64,000 bases of DNA, from NCBI RefSeq assembly GCF_032118995.1, contig NC_092660.1, forward strand, positions 1,131,501-1,195,500, in the 5' to 3' direction. How positions within the stretch are numbered: position 1 is the stretch's first letter; the number at the start of each line of letters is the position of its first letter. Under the pieces are notes generated by a model that saw nothing but the letters and a program-made list of their open reading frames with translations, searched no databases and was not told the DNA's origin. Both the position numbers and the translations under genes were made by a program. Origin of the DNA: Asterias amurensis. Lineage: Eukaryota > Echinodermata > Asteroidea > Forcipulatida > Asteriidae. Shown here piece after piece: positions 11,787 to 24,010 of the stretch.

Positions 11787-12735
11787 GGTGGATTGCACCA
11801 AGCGGTTTTAAACCAGTCTATGCGCTATAGCCGGCTAACTTGGGACGTGCTTAGACAGTCTTTAATTATAGACCGATTATAATTATAGCCAGTCTTAAAT
11901 CTTAAAGACAGTGGACACTATTGGTAATTGTCAAAGACTAGTCTTCACAGTTGGTGTATCTCAACATATGTATAAAATAACAAACCTGTGAAAATTTGAG
12001 CTCAATCGGTCGTCGAAGTTGCGAGATAATAATGAAAGATAAAACACCCTTGTCACATGAAGTTGTGTGCTTTTTGATGCTTGATTTCGAGACCTCAAAT
12101 TCTAAACTTGAGGTCTCAAAATCAAATTCGTGGAAAATTACTTCTTTCTCGAAAACTACGTCACTTCAGCTGTATCTCACAATGTTTTTTTACTATCAAC
12201 CTCTCCCCATTACTCGTTACCAAGTAAGGTTTTGTGCTAATAATTATTTTGAGTAATTACCAATAGTGTCCACTGCCTTTAAGCCTGCTCTGAGCTGGCT
12301 ATAATCGGTCTTTGTTTTGGTTTTTAAAGATGGCACTGCATTTGTTAGTTGTAGATGATTTGATACAAAGAGCTCTATCATGAGATTGTATTTTAGAAAT
12401 AGATTACCCCATGGAGGCATTATGATGATGATCAAGGTGATTGTATCGTAAATGTCTCCAAAAGTAAAAATGATACAACTCACAGATTTGATATCCGATG
12501 ATTTAAACCAAAGCCATAAGAGCAATGCCGTATGTACTGCCAGTGCCTGCAGAGTGCTAAGTATTATTGTTCGTATTTCATTACTTTTCACCGCCTTATC
12601 TAAGATCGGATTATTGCAACAGGCTTAATGACTGACTAAGCTAAGACCGTCTAAGGCAGATAGCCTGCTATAACTGACTGGTCTTAGACTTGGTCTTAGA
12701 CTGCTGACTAAGACCGTTTTATTGCAATCCGCCCA
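11787..12735. mobile_element. TIR element interrupted by a family A MITE
   Basis: Ends pair imperfectly (GGTGGATTGCA on the left; TTGCAATCCGCCCA on the right), and inner arms AGACCGATTATA/TATAATCGGTCT flank the MITE at 11902-12282. Arms are rich in CTTAGAC/GTCTAAG repeats. Borders are approximate. Confidence 0.5.
11902..12282 (+). mobile_element. TTAA MITE family A, full copy
   Basis: 381 bp, TTAA at both ends, with TIRs of about 28 bp containing AGTGGACACTATTGGTAA. An internal hairpin pairs two GAGACCTCAA stretches near the centre. TTAA flanks suggest a piggyBac-type origin (inference; no transposase). It sits inside another TIR element (11787-12735). Confidence 0.85.
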
Positions 12736-13321
12736 TTGAGTTGAATGGGAGAAATTCAAGATGGCTACACCATGAAACAGGTCTAGTGCCCAGCGACCTT
12801 AACTGAGCCAAAGACTTGTATCTATTGGAATAGGTTGCCTGATTTGGATTGTGCCTACATGTCTATGTCTTAATTGTTATTTAAATTGATGTAATTAATT
12901 GTAAAATATTTCCATATGTTTTTTTTCCTTTGCCTGATGATTTTAACATCAGTTTATTCCTTGCAAATGGTGTGTGGTATAAATATGAATTATTTTTGTA
13001 TTCTAATTTAAAATTTGACACTGCGTCTTCCGAGAAAAAAAAGAGTATCATGCAATTAGCTAAAAAGCCAAACTATATGATGCCTGAAAGAGATCAAGCA
13101 AGAATCTGTTTTTGTTTGTCTTCGTCAGGAAAAGAAATGTACAACATTTGGTATCCAAGCCTTGTAGAGAAATAACCTCAAACACAGGTTTGTCGATAAA
13201 GAAAAAATAATTGTAAAAATAGCTGAAGCATTGTAGCCTTTTCAAATTGACTCCACTTTCAGATGGCGAGGTCATTTTTATTCTGTGAGAGGCACTTCCT
13301 TCGGAAGAATCTTAGAGTCTC

Positions 13322-13463
13322 TGGGGTGGATTTCATGAAGAGTTAAGACTAGTCTTATCTAGAATTATGATGAGTTACTCGTCCTAATTTAGGACTAGCC
13401 TTAAGTTTTTAATATCTCCTATCCTAGGACTAGTCCTAACTCGTTGTGAAATCGACCCACGGG
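13322..13463. mobile_element. short palindromic MITE
   Basis: TIRs around GGTGGATTTCA...TGAAATCGACCCAC, with GACTAGTC palindromes in the arms. About 142 bp. Confidence 0.6.
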
Positions 13464-14730
13464 AATCTTTTGAAATGGCGCATTCAGGGTCTGTATAATT
13501 CCAGACCTGATTGGGAAAAAGGGTTTTTCATGTTTCAATTTCTAGACGGAATAAAAGGATGTGCCATAGGTGTAATTTTACTTCAAAATGGGCATTAAAC
13601 ATATTTATAATTATGCACTTTATCTTAAATGTATAATCTGGTTACCGATAAAACCAAATCTTTGAGACTTTGTGTGTTGTATACTTGCATTTTATAAACG
13701 TATTTGAAGAGAAAGTTGAGTTAAACTCAAAAGTAGTTCAGACAGTGAAACTGGACCCTGACAAATTGAACATCCAGCACAGCTTAGGTTCCATTAAGGC
13801 ATTTATCAGTCTTTCCGCAACATAGACATTGTATGTCATTAGAGTATTGTCTCCTTATTCTGCATCAGATGTGAAAATATAATTTCCTGTCAGAAAAATT
13901 GCTTTGTATATATTTGCAAGTTTTATCTTATATCAAAGCTGGGAATCCAGCTATATATTAGGTGCTAAGACAAATGCCTTGAATTGACTGTTATTGTTGC
14001 TATTATTATTTTTTTAAGGCATTTTGGTCGCTAAACTTCTGTCAAATCTGTATTACTATTTACATTAGGCTGCCTATTGTTGCCTGGACCACGGGTCCAT
14101 CAAGCTGAAAAGCATTTGTACTCATTCATAGCATTAACGGATTACCAGCCAAAATTCTAGTGGAACAAAATTTGTGAAACAATCCTCCAAACTGCACTGC
14201 CGGAAAATGTCATTAAAAAGTTACATGTACCCCCCCCCCCCCCCACCAACTTGCAATGAAGGAACACAACAAAAAATATTCTACGCATGAATATATCTTG
14301 TGTAATATTTGTTGGTGTTCGAAAGAAAATGTTGAATAAAATGCAATATCTATTTGTTGTATAGCTTTGAAAGGTAAAGGGGCTTTATTCTCTTGTATTT
14401 TGGGGGATGAAATGTCAAAGATTTTCTTTCGGTTTGAGGACTTTTGTTTGGCTTTTCATGGGAACAAGGTTTTCTTAAGGGGGTTGGAAGGAATGACCGG
14501 GCGCTACTTTTATTGCTTTAAAAATGTCTGCTTAGTTATTGTGAAGATGTGTGACACCAGTGCAATTATATAAAAAAAAATTAAATAATAAATTGTATAA
14601 ATTGGTTATGATAATTAGCTGAAAATAGAAGCTGATGTGTTGGACATAGTTGATAAATTTTAAAATCTTAGCATGACAGCAGATTATCATAGTTAGAGTG
14701 TGCCCTTTTGTGTACATACTGTTATAAATA

Positions 14731-14923
14731 AAGCCCGGTTCATACTTCATGCGAATGCGAATGCGAAGCGAATTTGACGTGAATTTGACGTCACATCCTC
14801 CTTTCGCAGCGATTATTCGCAAGGGAGTAGAGCAGAGTTCGACTGCTGCGAATTGTTCGTTGCGAATTTGTGACGTCAAGATTCGCTTCGCATTCGCATT
14901 CGCAGGAAGTATGAACCGGGCTT
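14731..14923. mobile_element. palindromic MITE
   Basis: 193 bp; AAGCCCGGTTCATACTTC at the left is matched by its complement at the right. The arms contain GCGAATGCGAATGCGAAGCG repeats and GACGTCA sites. Confidence 0.75.
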
Positions 14924-15736
14924 AAAGCATAGTAATTATTGGACTGTGAAATATCTACTGACGACGACAAGATTGTACAGAAGATTAAAGCCTAAGATTT
15001 GTTAGTCGATAGATTTTTGTCATGGCACAGCCGTTTTGTATTTCTTTCATTTGAGTCAGTGTAACCCAAAGTGAGGCTGAGAGAAATAGACTAGTGCTTT
15101 GAAAGAAAACTACAATGACTGAGATCCGAGTCCCCAAATGAAGCTTGAACAATTTATAAAAATTGTCCAGAGTAAAATGTTACTTTTTAATTTTTTTTAA
15201 TGTGATAATTTCACTTGTTTCAAACTATTTTTCCGAGCACATGCAGACAATGTTCGGCGCCCACCCCCTTTAATGTTTTACACCATAAAATGTTTATTAT
15301 TGCTCCATTATATTAAAAACCATCAGTGAACCCCCCCCCCATGTAATAATTTAAATCCCCGCCCTTATTTGTGACCGTTATTGTTGAAGGGCGCCACCTC
15401 TTGGTGGGTTCCTGAAAAGCGTTTGTTATGTAGAACCCATGCCATTTCAGGAGAATGTTGATGGCGCCTTTTCATAAAAATATCTCAAGTTTGTAGAATG
15501 CAAGTTATCATATAAATGTTGTCAATATTGTAAAACTTATGATAAAAACTGTGTAAATTGTAGATGGTAATTATTGATGATAAACACAGAGCTAATTATT
15601 GTATAATTTAGTTTTTATTAAATATCCAAAGAGTTATATTATAACTAAACGACTTTGAAAGAGCCTATGCAAAACTTGGTACAAAACCAACTTTCCCTGC
15701 ATGTGTTCTTCATTCACTCTCACAAGTCTTTTAAAA

Positions 15737-18700
15737 ATGGCGTCTCCGTACCAATGCGCTGGTGGAACTCTGAAACTGAAGGGAATTGGCGACCTAGGGA
15801 GCAAAAAGTAAGACATATTTTGACTGTTTAAGGGTAAAGACATATTTGGTTATTTGTCCTCTCACCAACCGTGTCAAAAATTGTGCCCTGGTCCCTCCGG
15901 GCCTGCCCGACTGAGCCGTTTAATAAAATGTTTGGAACCACGGCGCGGTTTACTTTCTCCTGCGTTTTATACGACATAGATTTGTTTGACTTCATTTCAA
16001 TTCATTTTATTTGCCAGCAAACATGAAAAAACACAAACATTTATTACAAAATTGCACATCAAAGATTTACAAGAAAAAGCACTATTACAATGGTTATAAA
16101 AAGAGAACAGCAAAAGAATTAAGACTTGTTAGATAAAATAAATAAAAGGGGTCTTACGACAACCAGGAGAAGGTCTTATTAAGTATTGTGGTGCTACTAT
16201 TACTAATAGTAACAAAAAGAGTATTTATTCGGCACGTTTGATTAATTATTAAAAATATATATATTTATAAATCCATACAAAAATTAGCTTTCTTTAGACC
16301 CAGTAACTGGGGCGCTGTACTCCTTTTCAACAATTTTTGACTTTATCTGTCGTACTAGCGCCCCAGGGAATGGCACAGAATTTTAACGAATACCCAGTTT
16401 TTCGCGACACCCAGCCACAAAAAATGCCTCAAAATGACAAAAAGACCAAACAAACTAGCTCAAAAATCGCCTACTCTATTCTCGATACGTCTAGGATGTA
16501 ACATCAGGCATTTAATTGTACTCACAATCATTTTTTTAAACTCCAAATCGATGATTTTTAACTCCGCATCGTGGAGCGATTGACAAGTCTGCGATTTTCG
16601 GATGTGTATGGTAACGAAACATGGCGTCGCGTTGTGGGTGGATGTCCATCAACGGCTGTTTAATGCTACACTTGTTACAGGCGTTGCAGCGAATGCTATA
16701 CATTGTACACGGGGATGGGTACAGGCGCTGCAGCTAGCGAGTGCCCACGTGCGTTCAATCATGGTCAACGTAACTTACACGGTACCGGGTTGTTGGAAAA
16801 TTATCAGAAAGGGGGTGAAAGGTTCTCAGAAAGGGAATATTGTCTGAAAGAGGGGATTTTTCTGGTCTGAAGTCTGCTGGATGAAGCTGGATGGTTCTGG
16901 ATGAAGTCTGCTGGTCTGGATTTTTCTGGTCATCGCCCCCCCCCCCAAAAAAAAAGGAAAAAACGAAAAAAGGGGAAAAAAGATGATAAATAAATAAAAA
17001 AAAATTCTACAGTGACACTGGCAGCACTAAACATTATAAGAAGCAATTTAACCATGCACAAAAATCGTAGGCCTAGATGAAGTACAGCGGTTTTTATTTA
17101 TTTATCATATTTTTCCCCCTTTTTTTTTTTTTTTTCTTTTTTTTTGGGGGGCGATGACCAGAAAAATCCCCTCTTTCAGACAATATTCCCTTTCTGAGAA
17201 CCTTTCACCCCCTTTCTGATAATTTTCCAACAACCCGGCACCGTGTAAGTTACGTTGACCATGATTGAACGCACGTGGGCACTCGCTAGCTGCAGCGCCT
17301 GTACCCATCCCCGTGTACAATGTATAGCATTCGCTGCAACGCCTGTAACAAGTGTAGCATTAAACAGCCGTTGATGGACATCCACCCACAACGCGACGCC
17401 ATGTTTCGTTACCATACACATCCGAAAATCGCAGACTTGTCAATCGCTCCACGATGCGGAGTTAAAAATCATCGATTTGGAGTTTAAAAAATGATTGTGA
17501 GTACAATTAAATGCCTGATGTTACATCCTAGACGTATCGAGAATAGAGTAGGCGATTTTTGAGCTAGTTTGTTTGGTCTTTTTGTCATTTTGAGGCATTT
17601 TTTGTGGCTGGGTGTCGCGAAAAACTGGGTATTCGTTAAAATTCTGTGCCATTCCCTGGGGCGCTAGTACGACAGATAAAGTCAAAAATTGTTGAAAAGG
17701 AGTACAGCGCCCCAGTTACTGGGTCTAAGCTTTCTTTAGTTTTACCATGGAGTTTATAGTCTGTTTATAAATACTTTGGAAAAGTTTCATATGCCGCCAC
17801 CATGTTTTCATTTGATATGAGATAATAAAATTGCTATTTTTACCTCAATGAGATATCCCTTTTTGTAAAAATGAGTGAAAGGTGGTGGCGCCATACGCTA
17901 TATCAGCAGACCCACCACTTCATTTGGCCACACACAAGTGAGTGGGGCTAATGTTAAAGAGAATTTGAGTTTTTATTAATTGACCTTAAAAACATTTTTT
18001 TTAGTATTACCCAATTGACCTCCTTGTTAAGTTCCAAGTACTATTCCTGTCTTGGTTAAAGGATTTTTCAGAAAATATATGAATTTTGTTGCCGTACATT
18101 GTAACAAGCATTGGCTGATGAAACTACAAACAAAAGAGGTTGACATTAACAATAGTGTGTGATGTACAGCCGGCTGTTGGCAAGATGCTCTCTTTGAAAA
18201 CATACAGTTTCCTCACCATGTAGTTTTCAATGACTGTAAATGTGTGTCAAAATGTATGTTTTACTTCCTAGAAAGAAGAAGAAGAAGAAGATTTCCAAAC
18301 AGATTATCGATCAGATGTCATTGACGGCAGATGATGACAACAGCGGAGAAATCAAAGAGCAGGAAAGAGACAGACGAACACCGGCTGAGAAAGCCTTTGC
18401 CAAGATTCAGGAGAGCAGGGTAGGTCATAATTCATTGAGTATTAATGTCAACAAATTGCATATTATTTTGAGGGAGCAGTCCTTCTGTTGCGCCACAAAC
18501 ACACAAACTGATGTATGGTGACCCACTGCCAAGTCTCTGTGTTCTGAAAACAATTGCAGTTGAAATTTGTAACACTGCTGTTTTGGAGACTGCTTACTAC
18601 TTTAAAAATTCAAAAGATTTTGCCAAAACAAAGCTGACATCTTCATTTGGTACAAAACGATTAAGTATGTTGTAAACATGTTCAAACTGTTTTGTAAATT

Positions 18701-20713
18701 AATTTTCGAAATTAATTCTTTTAACGTTCACTTGAAGAAAAAAAGAGAGCAGAAAACCAATGCCATGTGTTTCAATTTATGAAATTGGTTTCAAGTATGT
18801 CAGTACTTTGTTAATGTTACTTCGTAGAAATGCTAAGTGACAATATAGTGTTAAGTCAGTCATGCTAATTAGTGTAAGTGCAAAACAGTTGTGTCCTGAA
18901 ACTTGCTGAAAATGTGAACTGTAATAAGATGAGTAATATCTATAATTTGTACATAATGATTTGCAAAAGTTTGTGATTTTCAACCCATATGTCGCTGCAT
19001 GAAAGATGGTGACAAATTGATTTAAAGTGCTAAGGATTTTTTTTTAACCAGTCTAATAAAGGCAGGAATAACAAAGGCCAATGACAATCGATTTTTAGTG
19101 ACTTGTAAACCCATCCCATTTTTGTTTTAAATTGTTAAAATGCTTGTCTATATTTGCAGAGTAGTACATGCCTTATTGTGAAATTTATGATCTACTTCAG
19201 TTTTTACACCCTAATAACATCAAGTGTTCTAATAATTCCTATCAATTCAAAGGGCCAGTAAAACAGCATCTCTCATCTCAATCTAGTTTTTAACAGTTTT
19301 GTACATTTTTGACTGCTGTTGTTCACTATTTTCTGTTCAATTTTTTAGTGTTGTATTTATTTTTGTTTGTCTTGTTTTTTGTTTTACGATCTTTGATGGA
19401 AATAAGTTGTTTTTGAGAAAGACCTTGGCTTCTAACCAATGCTGATTAGAGTAATTGATAATAATTACACTTATATTGTACCCTTCTGTTTACAGCAAAC
19501 ACAACGGATATTGGAAAAGGCCCAAAAGAAACACAAAGACAGAGTTAATGTAAGTATAAGGCTGAATGAAGTATGGAAGTAGTATATTTACAAGTGAACT
19601 TGTGTGTTCTTTTTATGATACTATTGTTTTGAATCCGTTGTCAAATCTATTCTATGTCCATAATTTATGAGCCCAATTTAATACATAAAACTGAAGCGTC
19701 TATTCTGTAGAGGTTTACTGTTTGAAAGTTGCTTTATACCATTGTTAAGCTTCCAGTTGTTAATCGTTTTACTGATTTGAATGTGAACTTTGTATATGCT
19801 TTATTATGCCTAAATTGCATTGTTTTACAGTTTTTACAGTATTATGGTGTTTGTGCACCTTTTTGTATGGCTTTGAGTTCTTTTTTGCTTGTTTATACTG
19901 GTGTACTTTTTGGAAAAAATGTCTGTGTAATTTTCTTATGGCATTTTAACTCTTATGCGCCCCCGAACAGGCTGGTCCTGGAGAGAGAGCGCAATTTAAA
20001 TTCAATCAATTATTGAGTGAAAGCTTATTCCGTTTTTTATGGTCAAAGATTATTTTCTTACGCTGCTCCATTTCTTTGGAATAGTCTTCCTGTGCATATT
20101 CTCCACGCTAGTTCTTTACACTGTTCTAAGTCTCTGTTAAAAACTCCTTTGTTTGAAGCTGCTTATTTGTAATCTGCTTAAAGTCCTTGTATTGTATCTT
20201 TAACTCATTGTATTATTTAAAATTGTTCACTTAATGCACTAAGAGGCTTTTGTATTTGGTGCTTCACAAATGTATTTCATCATTATGAATGAATGAATGA
20301 AACTGCGGCCACGACTTTTTTGTGGTTTGCTATTGGGATGATATTTTTACCAAGTTTTCTGTCGTAGTTTTCTTCAGATAGTAGCATTAGATCTTTATCA
20401 CGTTGGAGTCATCTTGTATACCGGTACCTTCAATTTCAATCAATGTGATATCAAACCGAGGCTGGAAGGGCAAAGCAGTCTGGTACAATGAGAATCAGTG
20501 TTCATCATTGCTAATGCACACAGGGAACAAGACATGATAAAGGCTATTGTATCGATATGTAGTACGGCCTTGTTGCAGTTTGACAGAGGATTCACAAAGT
20601 ATCCAGAATATAATCTTGTTCCTTCCTTCTCGTTTTTGCTGCAGGAATTCAACAGTAAGTTAGACACCTTAACTGAGCACTTTGACATCCCCAAAGTCAG
20701 TTGGACCAAGTGA
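15737..20713 (+). CDS. FAM32A: FAM32A-like small nuclear protein, complete
   Basis: Four exons: 15737-15807, 18272-18419, 19496-19549, 20645-20713 (TGA), giving 113 aa against 112 in human. The N-terminus has the GTLKLKG motif of the family (human GPLKLKGV), followed by a Lys run encoded across the exon 1/2 junction, then RRTPAEKAFAKIQE, and the hallmark C-terminus LDTLTEHFDIPKVSWTK, nearly identical to human. Phases 2, 0 and 0 fit exactly. FAM32A (OTAG-12) is a small basic nuclear protein that in structural work on human C* spliceosomes contacts the active site and promotes exon ligation. Intron 1 (2.46 kb) is dominated by a long foldback transposon, and intron 3 (1.1 kb) by LINE 3' remnants. 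The start ATG at 15737 is the only in-frame one giving the family N-terminus. Confidence 0.95.
16286..17736. mobile_element. Long-TIR foldback DNA transposon (Mutator-like), with 9-bp TSDs
   Basis: The element proper is 16295-17727 (1433 bp). It begins TAGACCCAGTAACTGGGG and ends with the exact complement. The target duplication AGCTTTCTT is perfect at 16286-16294 and 17728-17736. The arms run to about 17000 on the left and back from about 17091 on the right, with a loop of about 90 bp. Arms are nearly identical: the same 81-codon open stretch reads out of each (16602-16847 plus, 17176-17421 minus) with one silent difference noticed. The left arm has an extra segment of about 64 bp (16868-16931). 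No transposase is seen, so it is non-autonomous. A 9-bp duplication plus long inverted arms is the signature of Mutator-like TIR elements; the near-identity argues for a recent insertion. It lies in FAM32A intron 1. Confidence 0.85.
19830..20016 (+). mobile_element. LINE 3' UTR fragment
   Basis: Matches 37215-37440: TTATGGTGTTTGTGCACC, TTTTCTTATGGCATTTTAAC, CAGGCTGGTCCTGGAGAG. In FAM32A intron 3. Confidence 0.6.
20035..20290 (+). mobile_element. CR1/L2-like LINE, ORF2 C-terminus and tail
   Basis: Codes FSYAAPFLWNSLPVHI and CSKSLLKTPLF to a TAA at 20170-20172, the conserved C-terminus of CR1/L2-type reverse transcriptase ORFs, then a short 3' UTR ending in a (GAAT)n tail near 20280-20300. 5'-truncated. 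In FAM32A intron 3. Confidence 0.8.
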
Positions 20714-21324
20714 AGAAAACGTCTACGGGAATCTCTGCAAATGCTCTTGAAGCCGTTTCACAGAGACTGGATAATGGTAAATCAAATGAGAACAATTGCT
20801 CAGTTCGAGGAAGTTCTGGCGTGGTTTGCCACTACTCCTTTTGAATGTTTCCATAGACCACAGCAGCATGGATTTATGTACTTTTCATTTTTGAAACTCG
20901 ACCTATACACGTTACCGTGTGTTGAAATATGATGATGGCTACACATAGAGCAGGAGGCAAGTTATTTGGGAACGATAAAATATTATTTTTATAGGCAACC
21001 AACTGACTGTTTTTAAGTTTTTGATTTCTGAGGATTTTCCTGACGTTAAGCTTTTCTTGAAAGAAGCAGTCACCAAAGGGAGAAAGACATCGTTCACATT
21101 GTGTCCAAACCTGTATGATTTATCTATCTGGAGCTGCAGTCTGTAAACCTCCTGAATTGTAGCATCTGGGAGGTTCAGGGTCGATAAAAATAGAAACTTT
21201 TTTTCCCAGGAGTTTTCTTATTCGTCACATCTCATCGCTGGTATTGAAAAGGAACACTCCCTCGACATCACAACAGACATTTTTGTCTAAAAGTGTCCTA
21301 CTTCTTCCATCAAACTATTTGAGA

Positions 21325-21465
21325 ATAAGGGAATAAAAGGGGTAGCGACGAGTTCTTCAACGGCCGTTTAAAACCAGCAGGGTCGGCGGCCGTGTGATAA
21401 AGGCAACGACCCTGCAAGGTTTTAAACTGATGTTTAAGAACGAGTCACTACTCTTTTATTACCAT
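21325..21465. mobile_element. palindromic MITE
   Basis: Imperfect TIRs (GGGTAGCGACGAGTTCTT; complement with a TAATAAAAGAGTAG extension) and inner arms GCAGGGTCG/CGACCCTGC. Confidence 0.6.
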
Positions 21466-22323
21466 TCATAAATGCCCTTTTGTTAAGAAACATTAAAAAA
21501 TACAGTTATAGACACTTTAACAATTGAAAATTCGAGGTTTGAAATATTTTTTTAAACACCCCCACGTGATGGCTTCTTATAGTGCGTTCATCCTTCACTC
21601 AGTGACGCTCAATGCATTTTAACATTCAGTTCAGTATTATCCTGCAAGGTATAATGGAGCTACATTTTGAAGTATGAGACAATTTCTTTACAAAGCACCA
21701 AGTAATGATTTACAAGGCAAACCAGCTTCACTAATAAATTAAACTCAATCAAGTTAGAAATACAAGCTTGGGTTGTTTTTACAAAAATGGCGATTGGTTT
21801 TTATTTCAGATTCTGACCAGAAAACAATTTTTATAATAACATCTTATACAGTTACTTTCCGAGTAGATATAACTTCTACAAAATAGACATACAACTATGA
21901 TCAAATGAGGTACATTCATATAAAGGATGAGCCTATAGTTATACCATACCATTGGATAATTCAAGTTGTTTTACGACATTTAGTTTCTCGACAGCAAGGT
22001 AGCTTTCCTTTCATCCAAAGCCAAGACCAAAGCAAAGGAAGCTGGCCTCTTACATGTAATTAAAGTATTTTAAATTTTTGTTCTGAACTAGTAGGACTTA
22101 ATCAACCAGCCTTTGAGGTAACTTTCAACAGCAGAAAAGTGTTAATTCAATCATCATTAACTTATTCCATTTTGAACTATTTTACACATTGAAGATTTTA
22201 AACATGTTATTATAGTTTTTCTTTAAGGAAACTATTTTTTTTTTCTGTGATACAATTTAGTTTTACAAACCTATTTAATAGCACACTTACTATCCGAGTT
22301 GTATAAATTATGATTATTTTTAA

Positions 22324-22508
22324 ATCGGCAGTTGTGGCTGTGGCTTCTGCTAGTACTTAGGGCAGCCTCTGCTTCTTAAAAAATGGCTAGTACAGCCACA
22401 GCTGGTAACTAGGGAATCGGCAGTTGTGGCTGTGGCTTCTGCTAGTACTAAGGGCAGCCTATGCTTCTTAAAAAAATATGGCCAGTACAGCCACAGCCGG
22501 TAACTAGG
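22324..22508 (+). repeat. two-unit 92-bp direct repeat with inner palindrome
   Basis: ATCGGCAGTTGTGGCTGTGG starts both units (22324, 22416); within each, GGCTGTGGCTTCTGCTAGTA pairs loosely with TAGTACAGCCACAGC. Confidence 0.7.
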
Positions 22509-23289
22509 GAACAGCCCAAGGTACAACATCAAATTCACATAGAGTGTCATTTGACATTTTACGTTTCACCGACAATAATGACTGAACCAATTTCACAGCA
22601 TTATTTGCAAAACTTGGTTTAAATAAACTATTTAAACACAATTTTCAATTGATGCTCCCTACCCATATTTTCCTAATTCCTGCATGGTTGTTTGAATTCA
22701 TGTTATAAAAAGGTGCCAGACTGTACTTAAACTCCAAGCCTCACTCACTCTGGTTACAGTTCAGTGATTTGAATGGGAGAAACACAAGAGAACTGAAGTT
22801 GGTAAGCCAACCCTTGAAGGGGTGGGCTGGGTTGTCATGATCAAGGCAGGCAGGCCTGCGGCTGTACATGGAATTATGACCTGATGGGCGCGCATGCCTT
22901 CCTCTATATCATTATATGTATTGAGGAAGCGCACGTGCATGCATTAACTGGATGAGAGTTTACAATACTTTGTTAGCCACATGCATCCTTGGTTGTGACG
23001 ACACAGCCCCTTTAGTTATGGCTTTATTTGTTACAAGTACTTTTGCAAAAACTTTAAAATTTGATCATAACATTACCACACATGGATGGCTATTTTGCAG
23101 AAACACCATGTTGTACTATGTCTTTTTAAAATAGTTTTAAATGCTGTGTTTTTAAAGTGTTTACATTATTAAAACCCTCATATACACTGGTACCACAGAG
23201 TGCCACAGAGTGCCACAGAGTGCCACATAGTACCACAGAGTATGTAGGCATGTTATCAAGAAAGCCCATGGCTTAATATGTACTGTGGT

Positions 23290-23582
23290 CTCCTGTGGAA
23301 AATTCATAGAGCTGCTTAACGCCCGTTTTTGTGCCAACTGTGCAAATATCGTTTTCAAAGCGCTGCTTACTGTAAGCTAATGAAAAGGTATGCTTACTGT
23401 ATGAAAATGAATGATATATAATAAGAATGCAAATCCGTGGTGAACGCTCAAGCTGGCTGCCCAATATTTTTGCTACTATGTGAAATACGCTTACCTATCT
23501 ATAGGCAAATTTTGTCAGCTATACTTTGTTGGCACAAAAATTTGCTTACCGTTAAGCAGCGCTTGGAAACTGGCCCCAGTTG
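23290..23582. mobile_element. degenerate TIR MITE of the GCTGCTTAAC type
   Basis: Left AGAGCTGCTTAACG and right CGTTAAGCAGCGC pair; both arms continue with a TTTTTGTGCC match. Confidence 0.5.
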
Positions 23583-23904
23583 GACGGTAGTTACATGTAT
23601 TCTGATAGTTGCAGGGATTTAATAAGCATATCGTGATTTGTTATTTGAAAATGAGATTAAAGGTTTACAAGAAACACAATATACTGTTTAGTTATATAAT
23701 GTCTACACAATTGTTTTACACCAAATGTCCATTAATGCTGGTCTTATAAGGAAATCATTGCTATTATTTATTCTCATACAATGTAATCAAACTTGGTTGC
23801 TGTAGTTCAATGTGTTTTTAAATTAACATATATTTGTATAAATTTAAATGCACCATTGCGTTGTAATCACAGTGATGCGCTTGCATGGACGGCAAGAAGC
23901 ATTA

Positions 23905-24010
23905 CCACACTGGGCATTCTGGTTGGCTCAGTGGTTGCTTTCCATGCCTTTCACCTTTGTGGACCCTGGTTCAAATCCAACCACAGACCAGAGCCTTGCT
24001 TGTGGATTTA
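23905..24010 (+). mobile_element. tRNA-derived SINE head
   Basis: A box TGGCTCAGTGG and B box GGTTCAAATCC about 45 bp apart, unmatched arms. Confidence 0.55.

Larger units (their letters stand above)
9814..15736. other. SSX2IP-FAM32A spacer, including SSX2IP 3' UTR
   Basis: No gene found. The stretch is a MITE cluster: foldback 10808-11176, hAT-like MITE 11569-11772, nested TIR elements 11787-12735, and palindromes 13322-13463 and 14731-14923. A C-run at 14230-14243 and a shorter one at 15331-15340 are homopolymers. The SSX2IP poly(A) site is uncertain; an AATAAA at about 14334 is one candidate. Confidence 0.6.

Noticed and set aside
16602-17421. Two identical 81-residue open frames facing each other
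   Set aside because: They are the two arms of the foldback element; no family motif, and duplicated only because the DNA is an inverted repeat.
16295-17727. Polinton or retroviral origin of the foldback
   Set aside because: No coding sequence of any such element, and the 9-bp duplication and ends fit Mutator-like DNA transposons better.
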